Shown here: piece after piece, positions 1 through 7,734 of the stretch | Position numbering within the stretch: the stretch's first letter is position 1 | How the letters are laid out: each line of letters begins with the position of its first letter | Notes under the pieces: generated by a model | Databases searched by the model: none | Told to the model about the DNA's origin: nothing | The model's input: only the letters and a program-made list of their open reading frames with translations | Made by a program: the position numbers and the translations under genes | DNA from: Egibacteraceae bacterium | Lineage (GTDB): Bacteria; Actinomycetota; Nitriliruptoria; Euzebyales; Egibacteraceae | Reading direction: 5' to 3' | Assembly (NCBI GenBank): GCA_035540635.1 | Contig: DATLGH010000045.1 | Span: forward strand, 54,255 to 118,254 | Length of the DNA: 64,000 nt

Positions 1-645
1 GAGTCCTGCTACATCCGCCCGCTCGTGTACCTGGGCTACGGCGAGATGGGCCTCAACCCCCTCCCGAGCCCGGTGCGGGTGTCGATCGCGATCTGGCCGT
101 GGGGCACCTACCTCGGTGACGAGGGGCTGCAGAACGGGGTCAGGGCGAAGGTGTCGTCGTGGGTGCGCATCGGCACGAACATGATCCCGACCGGCACGAA
201 GGCCTGTGGCGTGTACATCAACTCCTCCCTGGCCAAGGTCGAGGCGCTGAAGGCCGGCTACGACGAGGCCATCCTGCTCAACGAGCACGGCCACGTCGCC
301 GAGGGCTCCGGCGAGAACGTCTTCGTGGTCCGCGACGGCACGCTGCTCACCCCGCCGCTCGCCGAGGGAGTGCTGCGCGGCATAACCCGCGACTCCGTGA
401 TCGAGCTGGCCACCGACCTCGACATCCCCTTCTCCGAGACGACGCTGCTGCGCCAGGACCTCTACCTCGCCGACGAGGCGTTCTACACCGGCACCGCCGC
501 TGAGGTGGTGCCGATCCGCTCCGTCGACGACCGTGACATCGGGGCGCCAGGGCCGGTCACGAAGCAGCTGCAGGACCTCTTCTTCGACGTCGTGAAGGGC
601 AAGAACGACCGGTACAAGCACATGGTCGACTACGTGCGGGAGTAA
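1..645 (+). CDS. ilvE: Branched-chain amino acid aminotransferase, 3' part (5' end outside window)
   Basis: This is a PLP-dependent fold-type IV transaminase that makes Leu, Ile and Val from their keto acids. The frame is open from base 1, so about 100 N-terminal residues lie outside the window. The catalytic lysine is in GTKACGVYINSSLAK (Lys codon 199-201), followed by the family motif EGSGENVFVV and by GITRDSVIEL and GTAAEVVPIRSVD, which bind the PLP phosphate and shape the active site. The C-terminus KHMVDYVRE is complete. It lies directly upstream of cimA, which fits branched-chain amino acid synthesis. Identification is firm; only the 5' truncation limits it. Confidence 0.95.
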   Translation, partial: ESCYIRPLVYLGYGEMGLNPLPSPVRVSIAIWPWGTYLGDEGLQNGVRAKVSSWVRIGTNMIPTGTKACGVYINSSLAKVEALKAGYDEAILLNEHGHVAEGSGENVFVVRDGTLLTPPLAEGVLRGITRDSVIELATDLDIPFSETTLLRQDLYLADEAFYTGTAAEVVPIRSVDDRDIGAPGPVTKQLQDLFFDVVKGKNDRYKHMVDYVRE

Positions 646-706
646 AGAGACCACACGCACCTGGCCCGCGTCCGCGGCTGCATCCCGCGGCTGCCGAGCG
701 GCGCGC

Positions 707-735
707 TTGTGCGGCCGACCGCGACCCGGCACACT
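707..735 (+). promoter_or_regulatory. Candidate promoter for the cimA leader
   Basis: A -35-like TTGTGC (707-712) is separated by 17 nt from a -10-like CACACT (730-735). The predicted start near 742 would give a leader of about 60 nt before the short leader peptide at 806. Both boxes deviate from consensus, so this is a reasonable but unproven promoter. Confidence 0.4.
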
Positions 736-805
736 CCAGGGGATGTTCGCCTCGCAGCTCGAGTCCGCGCGCCACCCGTCGGCGTGTTGCGGCGCGCGCG
801 CCCGC

Positions 806-841
806 ATGGCGGCGACCATCATCATTGGACCGCTCCTGTAG
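806..841 (+). CDS. Putative Ile/Leu leader peptide (attenuator) of cimA
   Basis: An 11-codon ORF reads M-A-A-T-I-I-I-G-P-L-L-stop. Three consecutive Ile codons (ATC ATC ATT, 818-826) and two Leu codons precede a stop at 839-841. About 10 nt after the stop, an 8-bp inverted repeat (852-881) could be the attenuator hairpin, and a second GC-rich pairing CCCGC/GCGGG follows before cimA. Ile/Leu/Val-rich leader peptides controlling ilv and leu genes by ribosome stalling are well known in bacteria, including actinobacteria. Applying that mechanism here is inference from sequence and position. No Shine-Dalgarno is visible before the ATG, which is the main weakness. Confidence 0.6.
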   Translation: MAATIIIGPLL

Positions 842-851
842 GACCGGTTGC

Positions 852-881
852 CCGTGCCGGCCCGCAGGAGCGGCGGCACGG
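852..881 (+). terminator. Attenuator hairpin between leader peptide and cimA
   Basis: CCGTGCCG (852-859) and CGGCACGG (874-881) are perfect 8-bp complements around a 14-nt loop. No U-tract follows, as is usual for terminators in high-GC actinobacteria. A competing CCCGC/GCGGG pairing lies downstream before cimA. It could act as the leader-peptide-controlled terminator or antiterminator. Confidence 0.45.
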
Positions 882-940
882 AGCAGTGCCCCCGCCACCT
901 CGCAGCCGGAGCGGGCAGCCCCCGAGAACAAGGTGGGCTC

Positions 941-2647
941 GTGGCTCGCAACCTCCTCGCAGCAGGGCTGCACGCACCGGTGGACGTCACGCCCGTGGAC
1001 GTCTACGACACGACGTTGCGCGACGGCACGCAGCGCGAAGGCATCTCGCTCACCGTGGCCGACAAGCTGCGGGTCGCGGCGGAGATCGACTCGCTCGGTG
1101 TCAGCTACATCGAGGGTGGGTGGCCGGGTGCGAACCCAAAGGACACTGAGTTCTTCCGCCGGGTGGCCGCGGGCGAGCTGCAGCTGCGCCGCGCCGTGCT
1201 CACCGCCTTCGGCATGACCCGCCGCCCGGGTGGCGCGGCGGGGAACGACCCGACCCTCGCTGCGCTGCTCGAGGCCGCGACGCCGGTCGTGTGCCTCGTC
1301 GGCAAGTCCGACATCCTTCACGTCACCGAGGCGCTCGGGACGACGGCGGAGGAGAACCTCGCCATGGTCGCCGACTCCGTGCGCCTGCTGCGGCGTGAGG
1401 GGCGCCGGGTGTTCTTCGACGCCGAGCACTTCTTCGACGGCCATGCGCGCGACCCGTCCTACGCGCTGGAGGTGCTCGCCGCGGCGGCCGGCGCCGGCGC
1501 CGAGTGCGTCGTGCTGTGCGACACGAACGGCGGGGCCCTGCCCGACCGGGTCGAGGCCGTCGTTCGCGAGGTCGTCGGTGTCCTCGGCGACACCCAGGTG
1601 GGCGTGCATGTGCACAACGACACCGACTGCGCCGTCGCCAACTCGCTCGTGGCGGTGCATGGAGGCGCGACCCACGTGCAGGGCACCGTGAACGGCATCG
1701 GGGAGCGCTGCGGCAACGCGAACCTCATGTCGATCATCCCCAACCTCAAGGTCAAGCTCGGCATGGACGTCGTGGGCGACGACGACCTGCGGCGGCTGTC
1801 GCACGTCGCGCACGCCGTCGCGGAGGTGATGAACACCACGCCGGACCCCCACGCGCCGTACGTCGGCCACGCCGCCTTCGCGCACAAGGCCGGGCTGCAC
1901 GTCTCGGCGCTGGCGAAGCGCGAGGACCTCTACCAGCACGTCGAGCCGGCCAGGGTCGGAAACGTTCTGCGGCTGCTCGTGAGCGAGCTCGCCGGACGCT
2001 CGACGGTCGTGCTGAAGGGCAGGGACTTCGGTCTCGATCTCACCGCCGACGGGGACGCGGTGAACCGCATCCTCGGCCGGGTCAAGGAGCTCGAGCACGC
2101 CGGCTATGCCTTCGAGGCGGCCGACGCCTCCTTCGAGCTGCTCGTCCGCAGCGAGATGGGCGAGGACGTGCATGCGTTCACGCTCGAGAGCTTCCGGATC
2201 ATCGTCGAGCGGCGGGAGGACGGACGCATGGTCGCCGAGGCCACCATCAAGCTGTGGGTCCCGGGTGAGGGCGACGCCGGCGGGCGGGGATATCGGGGTG
2301 AGGGCGTCGCCGGAGGCGACGCCGGCGGGCGGGGATATCGGGGTGAGCGGCTCATCGGGACGGGTGAGGGCAACGGCCCCGTCGACGCGCTCGACCAGGC
2401 CTTCCGCGCCGCGGTGAACGGCCGGTTCCCCGGGCTCGCGAAGCTGCACCTCGCCGACTACAAGGCCCGCATCCTCGACTCGGACTCCGGCACCGCTGCG
2501 ACGACCCGGGTACTGATCCGCTCGAGCAACGGCGAGCGCGAGTGGGACACCGTCGGCGTGTCGGCGAACGTGATCGAGGCGTCGTGGCTGGCCATGGCCG
2601 ATGCGTACACCTACGGCCTGCGCGAGCAGCAGGACGCGGATGCGTGA
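941..2647 (+). CDS. cimA: Citramalate synthase (isopropylmalate synthase-like)
   Basis: It condenses pyruvate and acetyl-CoA to citramalate, the entry to the threonine-independent isoleucine route. The N-terminal TIM barrel has YDTTLRDGTQREGISLT, YIEGGWPGANPKD and the metal-binding HVHNDTDC, followed by NGIGERCGNANL. These are the markers that separate the CimA-like clade from plain LeuA. A C-terminal regulatory LeuA-dimer domain follows (GNGPVDALDQAFR). The GTG at 941 is chosen because AAGGTGGG lies just upstream; GTG 980 is the alternative. At 568 aa it is longer than usual because a 26-residue glycine-rich insert (about codons 443-468) splits the regulatory domain. The Ile-rich leader upstream supports a role in isoleucine synthesis. 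Confidence 0.9.
   Translation: MARNLLAAGLHAPVDVTPVDVYDTTLRDGTQREGISLTVADKLRVAAEIDSLGVSYIEGGWPGANPKDTEFFRRVAAGELQLRRAVLTAFGMTRRPGGAAGNDPTLAALLEAATPVVCLVGKSDILHVTEALGTTAEENLAMVADSVRLLRREGRRVFFDAEHFFDGHARDPSYALEVLAAAAGAGAECVVLCDTNGGALPDRVEAVVREVVGVLGDTQVGVHVHNDTDCAVANSLVAVHGGATHVQGTVNGIGERCGNANLMSIIPNLKVKLGMDVVGDDDLRRLSHVAHAVAEVMNTTPDPHAPYVGHAAFAHKAGLHVSALAKREDLYQHVEPARVGNVLRLLVSELAGRSTVVLKGRDFGLDLTADGDAVNRILGRVKELEHAGYAFEAADASFELLVRSEMGEDVHAFTLESFRIIVERREDGRMVAEATIKLWVPGEGDAGGRGYRGEGVAGGDAGGRGYRGERLIGTGEGNGPVDALDQAFRAAVNGRFPGLAKLHLADYKARILDSDSGTAATTRVLIRSSNGEREWDTVGVSANVIEASWLAMADAYTYGLREQQDADA
2264..2347 (+). repeat. In-frame hairpin-bearing direct repeat inside cimA
   Basis: A 33-nt unit beginning GGCGACGCCGGCGGGCGGGG occurs at 2270-2302 and again, identically, at 2315-2347. 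Between and overlapping them, GGCGTCGCC-GGA-GGCGACGCC (2304-2324) forms a perfect 9-bp hairpin. GGTGAG recurs at 2264, 2297 and 2342. Removing the 78 bp between the outer GGTGAG copies restores a normal-looking KLWVPGERLIGTGEGNGP. The insert adds 26 codons without breaking the frame, as palindromic elements inserted in proteins do in some other bacteria. Confidence 0.75.
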
Positions 2648-2763
2648 CCGGCCGCCACCGGGCGCTCGTCATCGCCGGCGCGGGACGTCGTACGCGCCTC
2701 CGTGTCCGAGGCGCCGCCACTGCCAAGCTCGGGGGCGCCACGGGAAGGGCCGTAGCGGTCGGC

Positions 2764-2769
2764 TAGGCT
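2764..2769 (+). promoter_or_regulatory. -10 box TAGGCT for the FAH-family gene
   Basis: TAGGCT fits the actinobacterial TANNNT -10 pattern. It lies 33 nt upstream of the GTG start and leaves room for the AAGGAG ribosome site at 2790-2795. No clear -35 is seen. Confidence 0.4.
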
Positions 2770-2802
2770 TCCGGGCGCGACCCCCGTGCAAGGAGCCGTG
2801 CC

Positions 2803-3612
2803 GTGCGCATCGTCCGTGTCTCGCGCCCTGACGGCCCCGAGTTCGGCGTGGTCCGCGACGGCCACGTCGTCCTCGTCGAGGGCCATCCATTCACCGAGTT
2901 CCGCCTCACGAACCAGGCAGCCGCACTCGACAAGGCTCGCCTCCTCGCGCCGATCATCCCCTCCAAGATCTTCTGCGTCGGCAAGAATTACGCCGACCAC
3001 GCCGCCGAGATGGGTGGTGACGTGCCCGCGGAGCCGCTCGTCTTCTCGAAGCCGAGCACCGCGGTGATCGGACCGGGTGAGCCGGTGCGCCTGCCGGTGC
3101 TCTCCGGGGAGGTCCACCACGAGGCGGAGCTCGCGGTGGTGGTCGGGGTGCTCGCGAGGAAGGTGCCCGCCAAGCGGGCGCTCGGCTACGTGTTCGGCTA
3201 CACCTGCGCGAACGACGTCACCGCTCGGGACCTGCAGGCCCGCGACGGCCAGTGGACGCGCGCGAAGGGCTTCGACTCCTTCTGCCCGCTCGGTCCCTGG
3301 ATCGACACGGCGGTGGACCCCACCGACGGTCTGGCGGTGCGGTGTCGCGTCAACGGCGAGCTGCGCCAGGACGGCTCGACCGCCGACCTCGTGTTCGGGG
3401 TCGCCGAGCTCGTGGCGTACTGCTCGGCCTTCGCGACGTTGCTGCCGGGCGACGTCATCCTCACCGGCACGCCCGCCGGTGTCGGGCCGCTGGCGGACGG
3501 CGACACCGTCGAGGTCGAGATCGGCGGGCTCGGCTCCCTCGTCAACCCGGTGCAGGCCGAGCAGGCAGGGCTCGGCGAAGGCGGCGACGAGGCGGGTCGG
3601 GCCCCGCGTTAG
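2803..3612 (+). CDS. Fumarylacetoacetate hydrolase (FAH) family protein
   Basis: A metal-dependent hydrolase or isomerase of the FAH fold, whose members act on beta-diketo acids in aromatic catabolism or as oxaloacetate decarboxylase-like enzymes. The N-terminal part [11 protein letters not shown] is followed by [15 protein letters not shown]. The metal-binding carboxylates are in [11 protein letters not shown], and [15 protein letters not shown] and [13 protein letters not shown] are family signatures. The GTG start has AAGGAG seven nt upstream. A homologue occupies the same position next to gltX in Mycobacterium and other actinobacteria, but the physiological substrate there is not settled, so I give no gene name. 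The stop codon lies within the TAGCCT box before gltX. Confidence 0.88.
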   Translation: MRIVRVSRPDGPEFGVVRDGHVVLVEGHPFTEFRLTNQAAALDKARLLAPIIPSKIFCVGKNYADHAAEMGGDVPAEPLVFSKPSTAVIGPGEPVRLPVLSGEVHHEAELAVVVGVLARKVPAKRALGYVFGYTCANDVTARDLQARDGQWTRAKGFDSFCPLGPWIDTAVDPTDGLAVRCRVNGELRQDGSTADLVFGVAELVAYCSAFATLLPGDVILTGTPAGVGPLADGDTVEVEIGGLGSLVNPVQAEQAGLGEGGDEAGRAPR

Positions 3613-3615
3613 CCT
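3610..3615 (+). promoter_or_regulatory. -10 box TAGCCT for gltX, overlapping the upstream stop codon
   Basis: TAGCCT begins with the TAG stop of the preceding gene and lies 42 nt before the gltX ATG. It matches TANNNT; no convincing -35 is visible. Confidence 0.35.
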
Positions 3616-3657
3616 GTCGGTGCCCCGAGCCCTTCCCGCCCATCTCGAGAGAACCCC

Positions 3658-5178
3658 ATGGCCCTCCCACGCGTCCGCATCGCGCCGGCTCCGAGCGGGT
3701 GGTTGCACGTAGGCAACGCCCGCACCGCCCTCTACAACTGGCTGCACGCACGGGGCAGCGGGGGGGCCTTCATCCTACGCGTGGAGGACACCGACGCCGA
3801 CAGGGTCGCCCCGGAGGCCTACGAGGGCATCTACGAGGCCTTGCGGTGGCTCGGGCTGGACTGGGACGAGGGCCCCGGGCGCGGCGGTCCCCACGGCCCC
3901 TACCTGCAGAGCGAGCGCACGCCGCTGTACGCCGCGGTGACCGCCGCCCTGTTGCAGGCCGGCTACGCGTACGACGCCTACGAGACCCCCGAGGAGCTGG
4001 AGGCGGACCGCCGCGCGGCGCAGGCGCAGGGTCGCCCGCCCGGCTATTCCGGCGCACAGCGCGACCTCGACCAGGAGCTGCGGGAGGCCTACCTGGCCGA
4101 GGGCCGGCAGCCGGTCGTGCGCCTTTGCACCCCCGACGATGGTGAGGTGTCCTTCGAGGACCGCATCCGTGGACCGATCACGTTCGCGTGGAAGGACGTC
4201 TCCGACTTCATCATCCAGCGCGCCGACGGCTCGCCGACGTACTTCCTCGCCAACGCCGTCGACGACCTCGCGATGGGCATCACGCTCGTCGCCCGGGGCG
4301 AGGACCTCCTTTCCGCCACGCCCCGCCAGCTGCTCGTCTACGACGCCGTGCTCGAGGGCGGCCTGCTCGACCGGCTGCTGGCCGAAAACGCGTTTCCGCC
4401 CCGCCCCGCCGACGCGGAGATTCCCGCCTTCGCACACCTGCCGCTGCTCGTCGGCGAGGACCGCAAGCCGCTGTCGAAGCGGCACGGCGCCGTCGCCGTC
4501 GACGAGTTCCGCCGCCAGGGCTTCCTGCCCGACACCATGGTGAACTTCCTCGCCCTGTGCGGGTGGAGCTACGACGACCGCAGGGAGCGCTTCGAGCGTG
4601 AGGAGCTCACGGAGAAGTTCTCGTTCGACCGCGTGGGTCGCAACCCCGCGTTCTTCGACACGACGAAGCTGCGCAACATGAACGGAGAGCGGATCAAGGA
4701 GCTCTCCGACAGCGCGCTCGCCGAGCTCCTCGTGCCCTATCTCAACGCGGAAGGCCTCGTGGGGCTGCCGGCGACGCCCGAGGAGCAGCGACTGCTGCTC
4801 GCCCTCGCCCCCCTCCTCCGCGAGCGCATCCAGACGCTTGGCGAGGCGCTGCCGCTCGTGGCCTTCTGCTTCCGCGACGAGGTCGTCTTCGACGACGCCG
4901 CCGTCGCGAAGCATCTGAAAGGCCGCGCCGGCGAGGTCCTCGACGCCGCCGCGTCGGCCCTCGAGGCGGGGGGGGAGTGGTCCGCCGAGGCGATCATGGA
5001 GGCGCTCGACGGCGTGGCCGAATCGCTCGGGCTCGGACGCGGCAAGACCTTCCAGCCCGTGCGGGTGGCCGTCGCCGGGGCTGCGGTCAGCCCCCCGCTG
5101 CCCGAGACGCTCGCCCTGCTCGACCGCGCCGTCGTCGTGGACCGAATCCGGGCCGCCCGCAAGCGCGTCGCCGGGTGA
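3658..5178 (+). CDS. gltX: Glutamyl-tRNA synthetase
   Basis: A class I aminoacyl-tRNA synthetase charging tRNA-Glu; in bacteria that use GatCAB it usually also misacylates tRNA-Gln. The HIGH-like motif is in GWLHVGNARTALYNW (residue 17 on) and the KMSKS-like motif is LSKRHG near residue 272. The 506-residue length is normal for the family and the C-terminal anticodon-binding helices are present. It starts with ATG after a leader that begins inside the upstream stop codon. Its two likely tRNA substrates, tRNA-Gln and tRNA-Glu, are encoded directly downstream. Confidence 0.97.
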   Translation: MALPRVRIAPAPSGWLHVGNARTALYNWLHARGSGGAFILRVEDTDADRVAPEAYEGIYEALRWLGLDWDEGPGRGGPHGPYLQSERTPLYAAVTAALLQAGYAYDAYETPEELEADRRAAQAQGRPPGYSGAQRDLDQELREAYLAEGRQPVVRLCTPDDGEVSFEDRIRGPITFAWKDVSDFIIQRADGSPTYFLANAVDDLAMGITLVARGEDLLSATPRQLLVYDAVLEGGLLDRLLAENAFPPRPADAEIPAFAHLPLLVGEDRKPLSKRHGAVAVDEFRRQGFLPDTMVNFLALCGWSYDDRRERFEREELTEKFSFDRVGRNPAFFDTTKLRNMNGERIKELSDSALAELLVPYLNAEGLVGLPATPEEQRLLLALAPLLRERIQTLGEALPLVAFCFRDEVVFDDAAVAKHLKGRAGEVLDAAASALEAGGEWSAEAIMEALDGVAESLGLGRGKTFQPVRVAVAGAAVSPPLPETLALLDRAVVVDRIRAARKRVAG

Positions 5179-5238
5179 CCACCGTCCGACGGGGCGTTTG
5201 AAGGCGCCGTGAGCCGCTGCTACCGTGGGGGCCGCCCT

Positions 5239-5310
5239 TCGGGGGTGGTGTAATCGGTAACACGACTGGTTCTGGTCCAGTTATTGAGGGTTCGAGTCCT
5301 TCCCCCCGAG
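5239..5310 (+). tRNA. tRNA-Gln (anticodon CTG)
   Basis: A full 72-nt cloverleaf can be drawn. The acceptor TCGGGGG pairs with CCCCCGA, the D stem is GTGT/ACAC, the anticodon arm CTGG-TTCTGGT-CCAG carries CTG at 5272-5274, and the T arm is GAGGG-TTCGAGT-CCTTC. The discriminator base is G. CCA is not encoded. Confidence 0.93.
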
Positions 5311-5338
5311 CGAGGGTGTCTGGCATAGACGCCCTTCT

Positions 5339-5411
5339 GGTCCCGTCGTCTAGCGGCCAAGGACGCCGCCCTCTCAAGGCGGTAACGCGGGTTCAAATCC
5401 CGTCGGGACTA
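5339..5411 (+). tRNA. tRNA-Glu (anticodon CTC)
   Basis: A 73-nt cloverleaf. The acceptor GGTCCCG pairs with CGGGACT (G-T at the first pair, as in other actinobacterial tRNA-Glu). The anticodon arm CCGCC-CTCTCAA-GGCGG has CTC at 5373-5375, the T arm is GCGGG-TTCAAAT-CCCGT, and the discriminator is A. It lies 28 nt after tRNA-Gln, so the two are probably co-transcribed. Confidence 0.95.
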
Positions 5412-5585
5412 CTCAGTGACAAGGTCAGCAGGACCTCGGCTTTCCCAGGGCCCAACCGCTGCGGTTCGTAACGACGCAGGGTACGAGCGTCGCACCAGCC
5501 GGACCGGCGCAGAGGAGCGGCCCGGCGTTTGTGGACGACGGCGTCGGGCAGCATCGGCGGACCGCCCTACGACTGGAGCAGACCC

Positions 5586-5786
5586 ATGTCTGATGCACCC
5601 CGCAACGAGGAGGACGTCGAGGAGCTACGCGACGCCGCGCGGGAGCTCGGCGTCGACCGCACCGAGGACAAGGACGCGGACGATCTGCTCGAGGCGGCGC
5701 AGCGGGCCCAGGGCGATTCGACGTCGTCGCCGACGAACCCCGACTGGCAGAAGGACGGCCCCCGCGACGACGTCGCGGGCGCGTAG
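5586..5786 (+). CDS. Small acidic hypothetical protein
   Basis: This 66-residue protein is rich in Asp and Glu (EEDVEELRDAARELG, DKDADDLLEAAQ) and has no membrane segment or cysteine. Two short amphipathic helices are likely, followed by a disordered tail NPDWQKDGPRDD. The ATG has GGAG about 8 nt upstream. It faces prfC tail to tail. I do not recognise the family; composition resembles the small acidic stress-associated proteins common in actinobacteria, but that is not evidence of function. Confidence 0.55.
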   Translation: MSDAPRNEEDVEELRDAARELGVDRTEDKDADDLLEAAQRAQGDSTSSPTNPDWQKDGPRDDVAGA

Positions 5787-5817
5787 CACCCGACAGGACT
5801 CGCTTCCGGAGTGGCCG

Positions 5818-7428
5818 TCAGCGGCGGCGCAAGCCCAACTCGGCGAACGTAACGTCCGGAAGGTCCTCGCGGGCCCACCGCAGGGCGTGCTCGGAGGCGA
5901 ACAGCACGAGCGTGCGGCCCGCGGCGTCCTCGACGAGGGCGGTCCCGCGCTGGGCGCGAACGCGGCCCGCGTCGGCGAAGTCGATCTGGCGGGCGAGCTC
6001 CCACGGGGCTGGCGACAGCGTGACGTCACAGCCGAACTCGTTGGCCATCCGGTACTGCGCGACCTCGAACTGCAGCCGGCCGACGCCGGCAAAGATCGGC
6101 TCCTGGTCGCCGAAGTCGGGCCGGCGCAGCACCTGCACCACGCCCTCCTCGGCAAGCTCGACGAGCCCCGCGCGGAACTGCTTGTACCGGGTGGAGTCCC
6201 GGTTGCGCACGGTCGCGAAGACCTCGGGGGAGAAGGTCGGGATCGGGGGGAAAGCCACTGGCGGGCCGTCGTAGAGGGTGTCACCGACCTGCAACCCCGT
6301 CGCGTTCACCACGCCGACGATGTCGCCGGGCACCGCCTCGTCGACGGTCTGCCGGTCGCGGGCGAAGAGCTGGTGGGCGTAGCGGAGCTGGTAGCGGCGG
6401 CCGGTGCGCGCGAGCGTCGCGGTCATCCCGCGGGAGAACCGCCCGCTGTTGACGCGGACGAAGGCGATGCGGTCGCGGTGACGCGGGTCCATGTTCGCCT
6501 GCACCTTGAAGACCATGCCGCTGAAGGGGGCGTCGAGGGGCCGCACCCCCCCCGGGTTCGCGGTCGGCTGCGGGGCGGGAGGGGGGGCGAGCTCCGCGAA
6601 GCCCTCGAGCAGCAGGCGCACCCCGAAGTTCGCGAGGGCGCTGCCGAAGTACACGGGCGTCTGGCGGCCGGAGCGGAACGCTGCGATGTCGAGCCAACGC
6701 TCGTCGGCGTCGAGCAGCTCCACCTCCTCCATCGCCTCGGCCCACCGGTCGGGGGGGCACGCCCCGACCTCCGCCTTCTCGAGCGGGACGCGCTCCTCCT
6801 CGCCGACCGTGGACCCGTGCGCGGTGCGGTCGAACCGGACGAGCTCACCCGCGGACCGGTGGACGATGCCGGCGAAGTCCGCGCCGTCGGCCACCGGCCA
6901 CGTCATAGGGACGGGCTCGAGACCGATCCGCTCGCCGATCTCGTCGAGCAGACCGAGGGGCGGCAGCCCGGGACGGTCGCACTTGTTCACGAACGTGACG
7001 ATCGGCAGCCCGCGCTCGTGGCACACCCCGAAGAGCTTGAGCGTCTGCGGTTCCAGGCCCTTCGCGCTGTCGAGCACCATCACCGCGGCATCGGCTGCGC
7101 ACAGCGTCCGGTAGGTGTCCTCGCTGAAGTCGGCGTGGCCGGGAGTGTCGAGCAGGTTGAAGTGCCATCCGCCGTAGGTGAAGTGCAGCACGGTGGAGGA
7201 GATCGAGATCCCTCGCTGGCGTTCGAGCTCCATCCAGTCGCTCGTGGTGGACCGGGCGACCTTGCGGGACTGGACCGCGCCGGCCTCGTGCACCGCCCCC
7301 GAGTAGAGCAGCAGCTTCTCCGTCAGTGTCGTCTTGCCCGCGTCGGGATGGCTGATGATCGCGAACGTGCGGCGGCGCTCGACCTCGCGGAGCAGGGCAG
7401 GGTCGGCTACCGGGAGCTCGGGGGGCAT
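5818..7428 (-). CDS. prfC: Peptide chain release factor 3
   Basis: A translational GTPase that removes RF1 or RF2 from the ribosome after termination. The N-terminal G domain shows SHPDAGKTTLTEKLL (Walker A), the switch region RGISISSTVLHF, DTPGHADFSEDTYRTL (G3) and NKCDRPG (G4). Domain II follows, and then the RF3-specific C-terminal domain with RRPDFGDQEPIFAGVGRLQFEV. At 536 residues it is full length. Starting at the ATG at 7428 gives a normal N-terminus, and TACGCT lies 7 nt upstream, so the mRNA is probably leaderless. Confidence 0.95.
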   Translation of the reverse strand: MPPELPVADPALLREVERRRTFAIISHPDAGKTTLTEKLLLYSGAVHEAGAVQSRKVARSTTSDWMELERQRGISISSTVLHFTYGGWHFNLLDTPGHADFSEDTYRTLCAADAAVMVLDSAKGLEPQTLKLFGVCHERGLPIVTFVNKCDRPGLPPLGLLDEIGERIGLEPVPMTWPVADGADFAGIVHRSAGELVRFDRTAHGSTVGEEERVPLEKAEVGACPPDRWAEAMEEVELLDADERWLDIAAFRSGRQTPVYFGSALANFGVRLLLEGFAELAPPPAPQPTANPGGVRPLDAPFSGMVFKVQANMDPRHRDRIAFVRVNSGRFSRGMTATLARTGRRYQLRYAHQLFARDRQTVDEAVPGDIVGVVNATGLQVGDTLYDGPPVAFPPIPTFSPEVFATVRNRDSTRYKQFRAGLVELAEEGVVQVLRRPDFGDQEPIFAGVGRLQFEVAQYRMANEFGCDVTLSPAPWELARQIDFADAGRVRAQRGTALVEDAAGRTLVLFASEHALRWAREDLPDVTFAELGLRRR

Positions 7429-7435
7429 GAGGCCC

Positions 7436-7441
7436 AGCGTA
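7436..7441 (-). promoter_or_regulatory. -10 box TACGCT for leaderless prfC
   Basis: Read on the minus strand, TACGCT is followed by 7 nt and the ATG at 7428, the spacing expected when transcription starts at the start codon. Confidence 0.5.
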
Positions 7442-7498
7442 GTCGGCCACCGTGGGCTGCGCCCGTCGCCCTGCTCCGCGGTGGCAACCGGGCGAGAG

Positions 7499-7504
7499 TA
7501 GGCT
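7499..7504 (+). promoter_or_regulatory. -10 box TAGGCT for a leaderless GTG gene
   Basis: TAGGCT is followed by exactly 7 nt and then GTG at 7512. This places the expected transcription start at the start codon. Confidence 0.5.
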
Positions 7505-7511
7505 TGCGCGC

Positions 7512-7718
7512 GTGAACGCCGACGCGAGCACCCCCCGGGTCCTGCCGACCGAGTTCGGGGCCCTCGTGCTCACCGCGTACGACGGCGAGGAACGCACCTT
7601 CGCCACGCAGGCCGCCGACCCGGGCGAGCGCTGCTGGCGGTGCGACACGCCGGCGCGGGGGCCGCTCGACGACGCCGGGCTCTGCGGTCCGTGCGGCGCC
7701 GACCTGCGCGGTCCCTGA
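7512..7718 (+). CDS. Small zinc-ribbon-like hypothetical protein
   Basis: A 68-residue protein with two cysteine pairs near the C-terminus, CWRCDTP and CGPCGADL, spaced like a zinc ribbon. The N-terminal half (LPTEFGALVLTAYDGEERTF) looks like a short beta-rich segment. The GTG start is chosen because TAGGCT lies 7 nt upstream. It is followed after 16 nt by the ADP-ribosylglycohydrolase gene and probably forms an operon with it. I cannot assign a function. Confidence 0.6.
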   Translation: MNADASTPRVLPTEFGALVLTAYDGEERTFATQAADPGERCWRCDTPARGPLDDAGLCGPCGADLRGP

Positions 7719-7734
7719 CGGGGGAGCCCGCCTC

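Noticed and set aside
557..2449. Long minus-strand open frame opposite cimA
   Set aside because: It is antisense to a clear citramalate synthase. Its composition is that of GC-rich third-position shadow coding and no family motif is visible.
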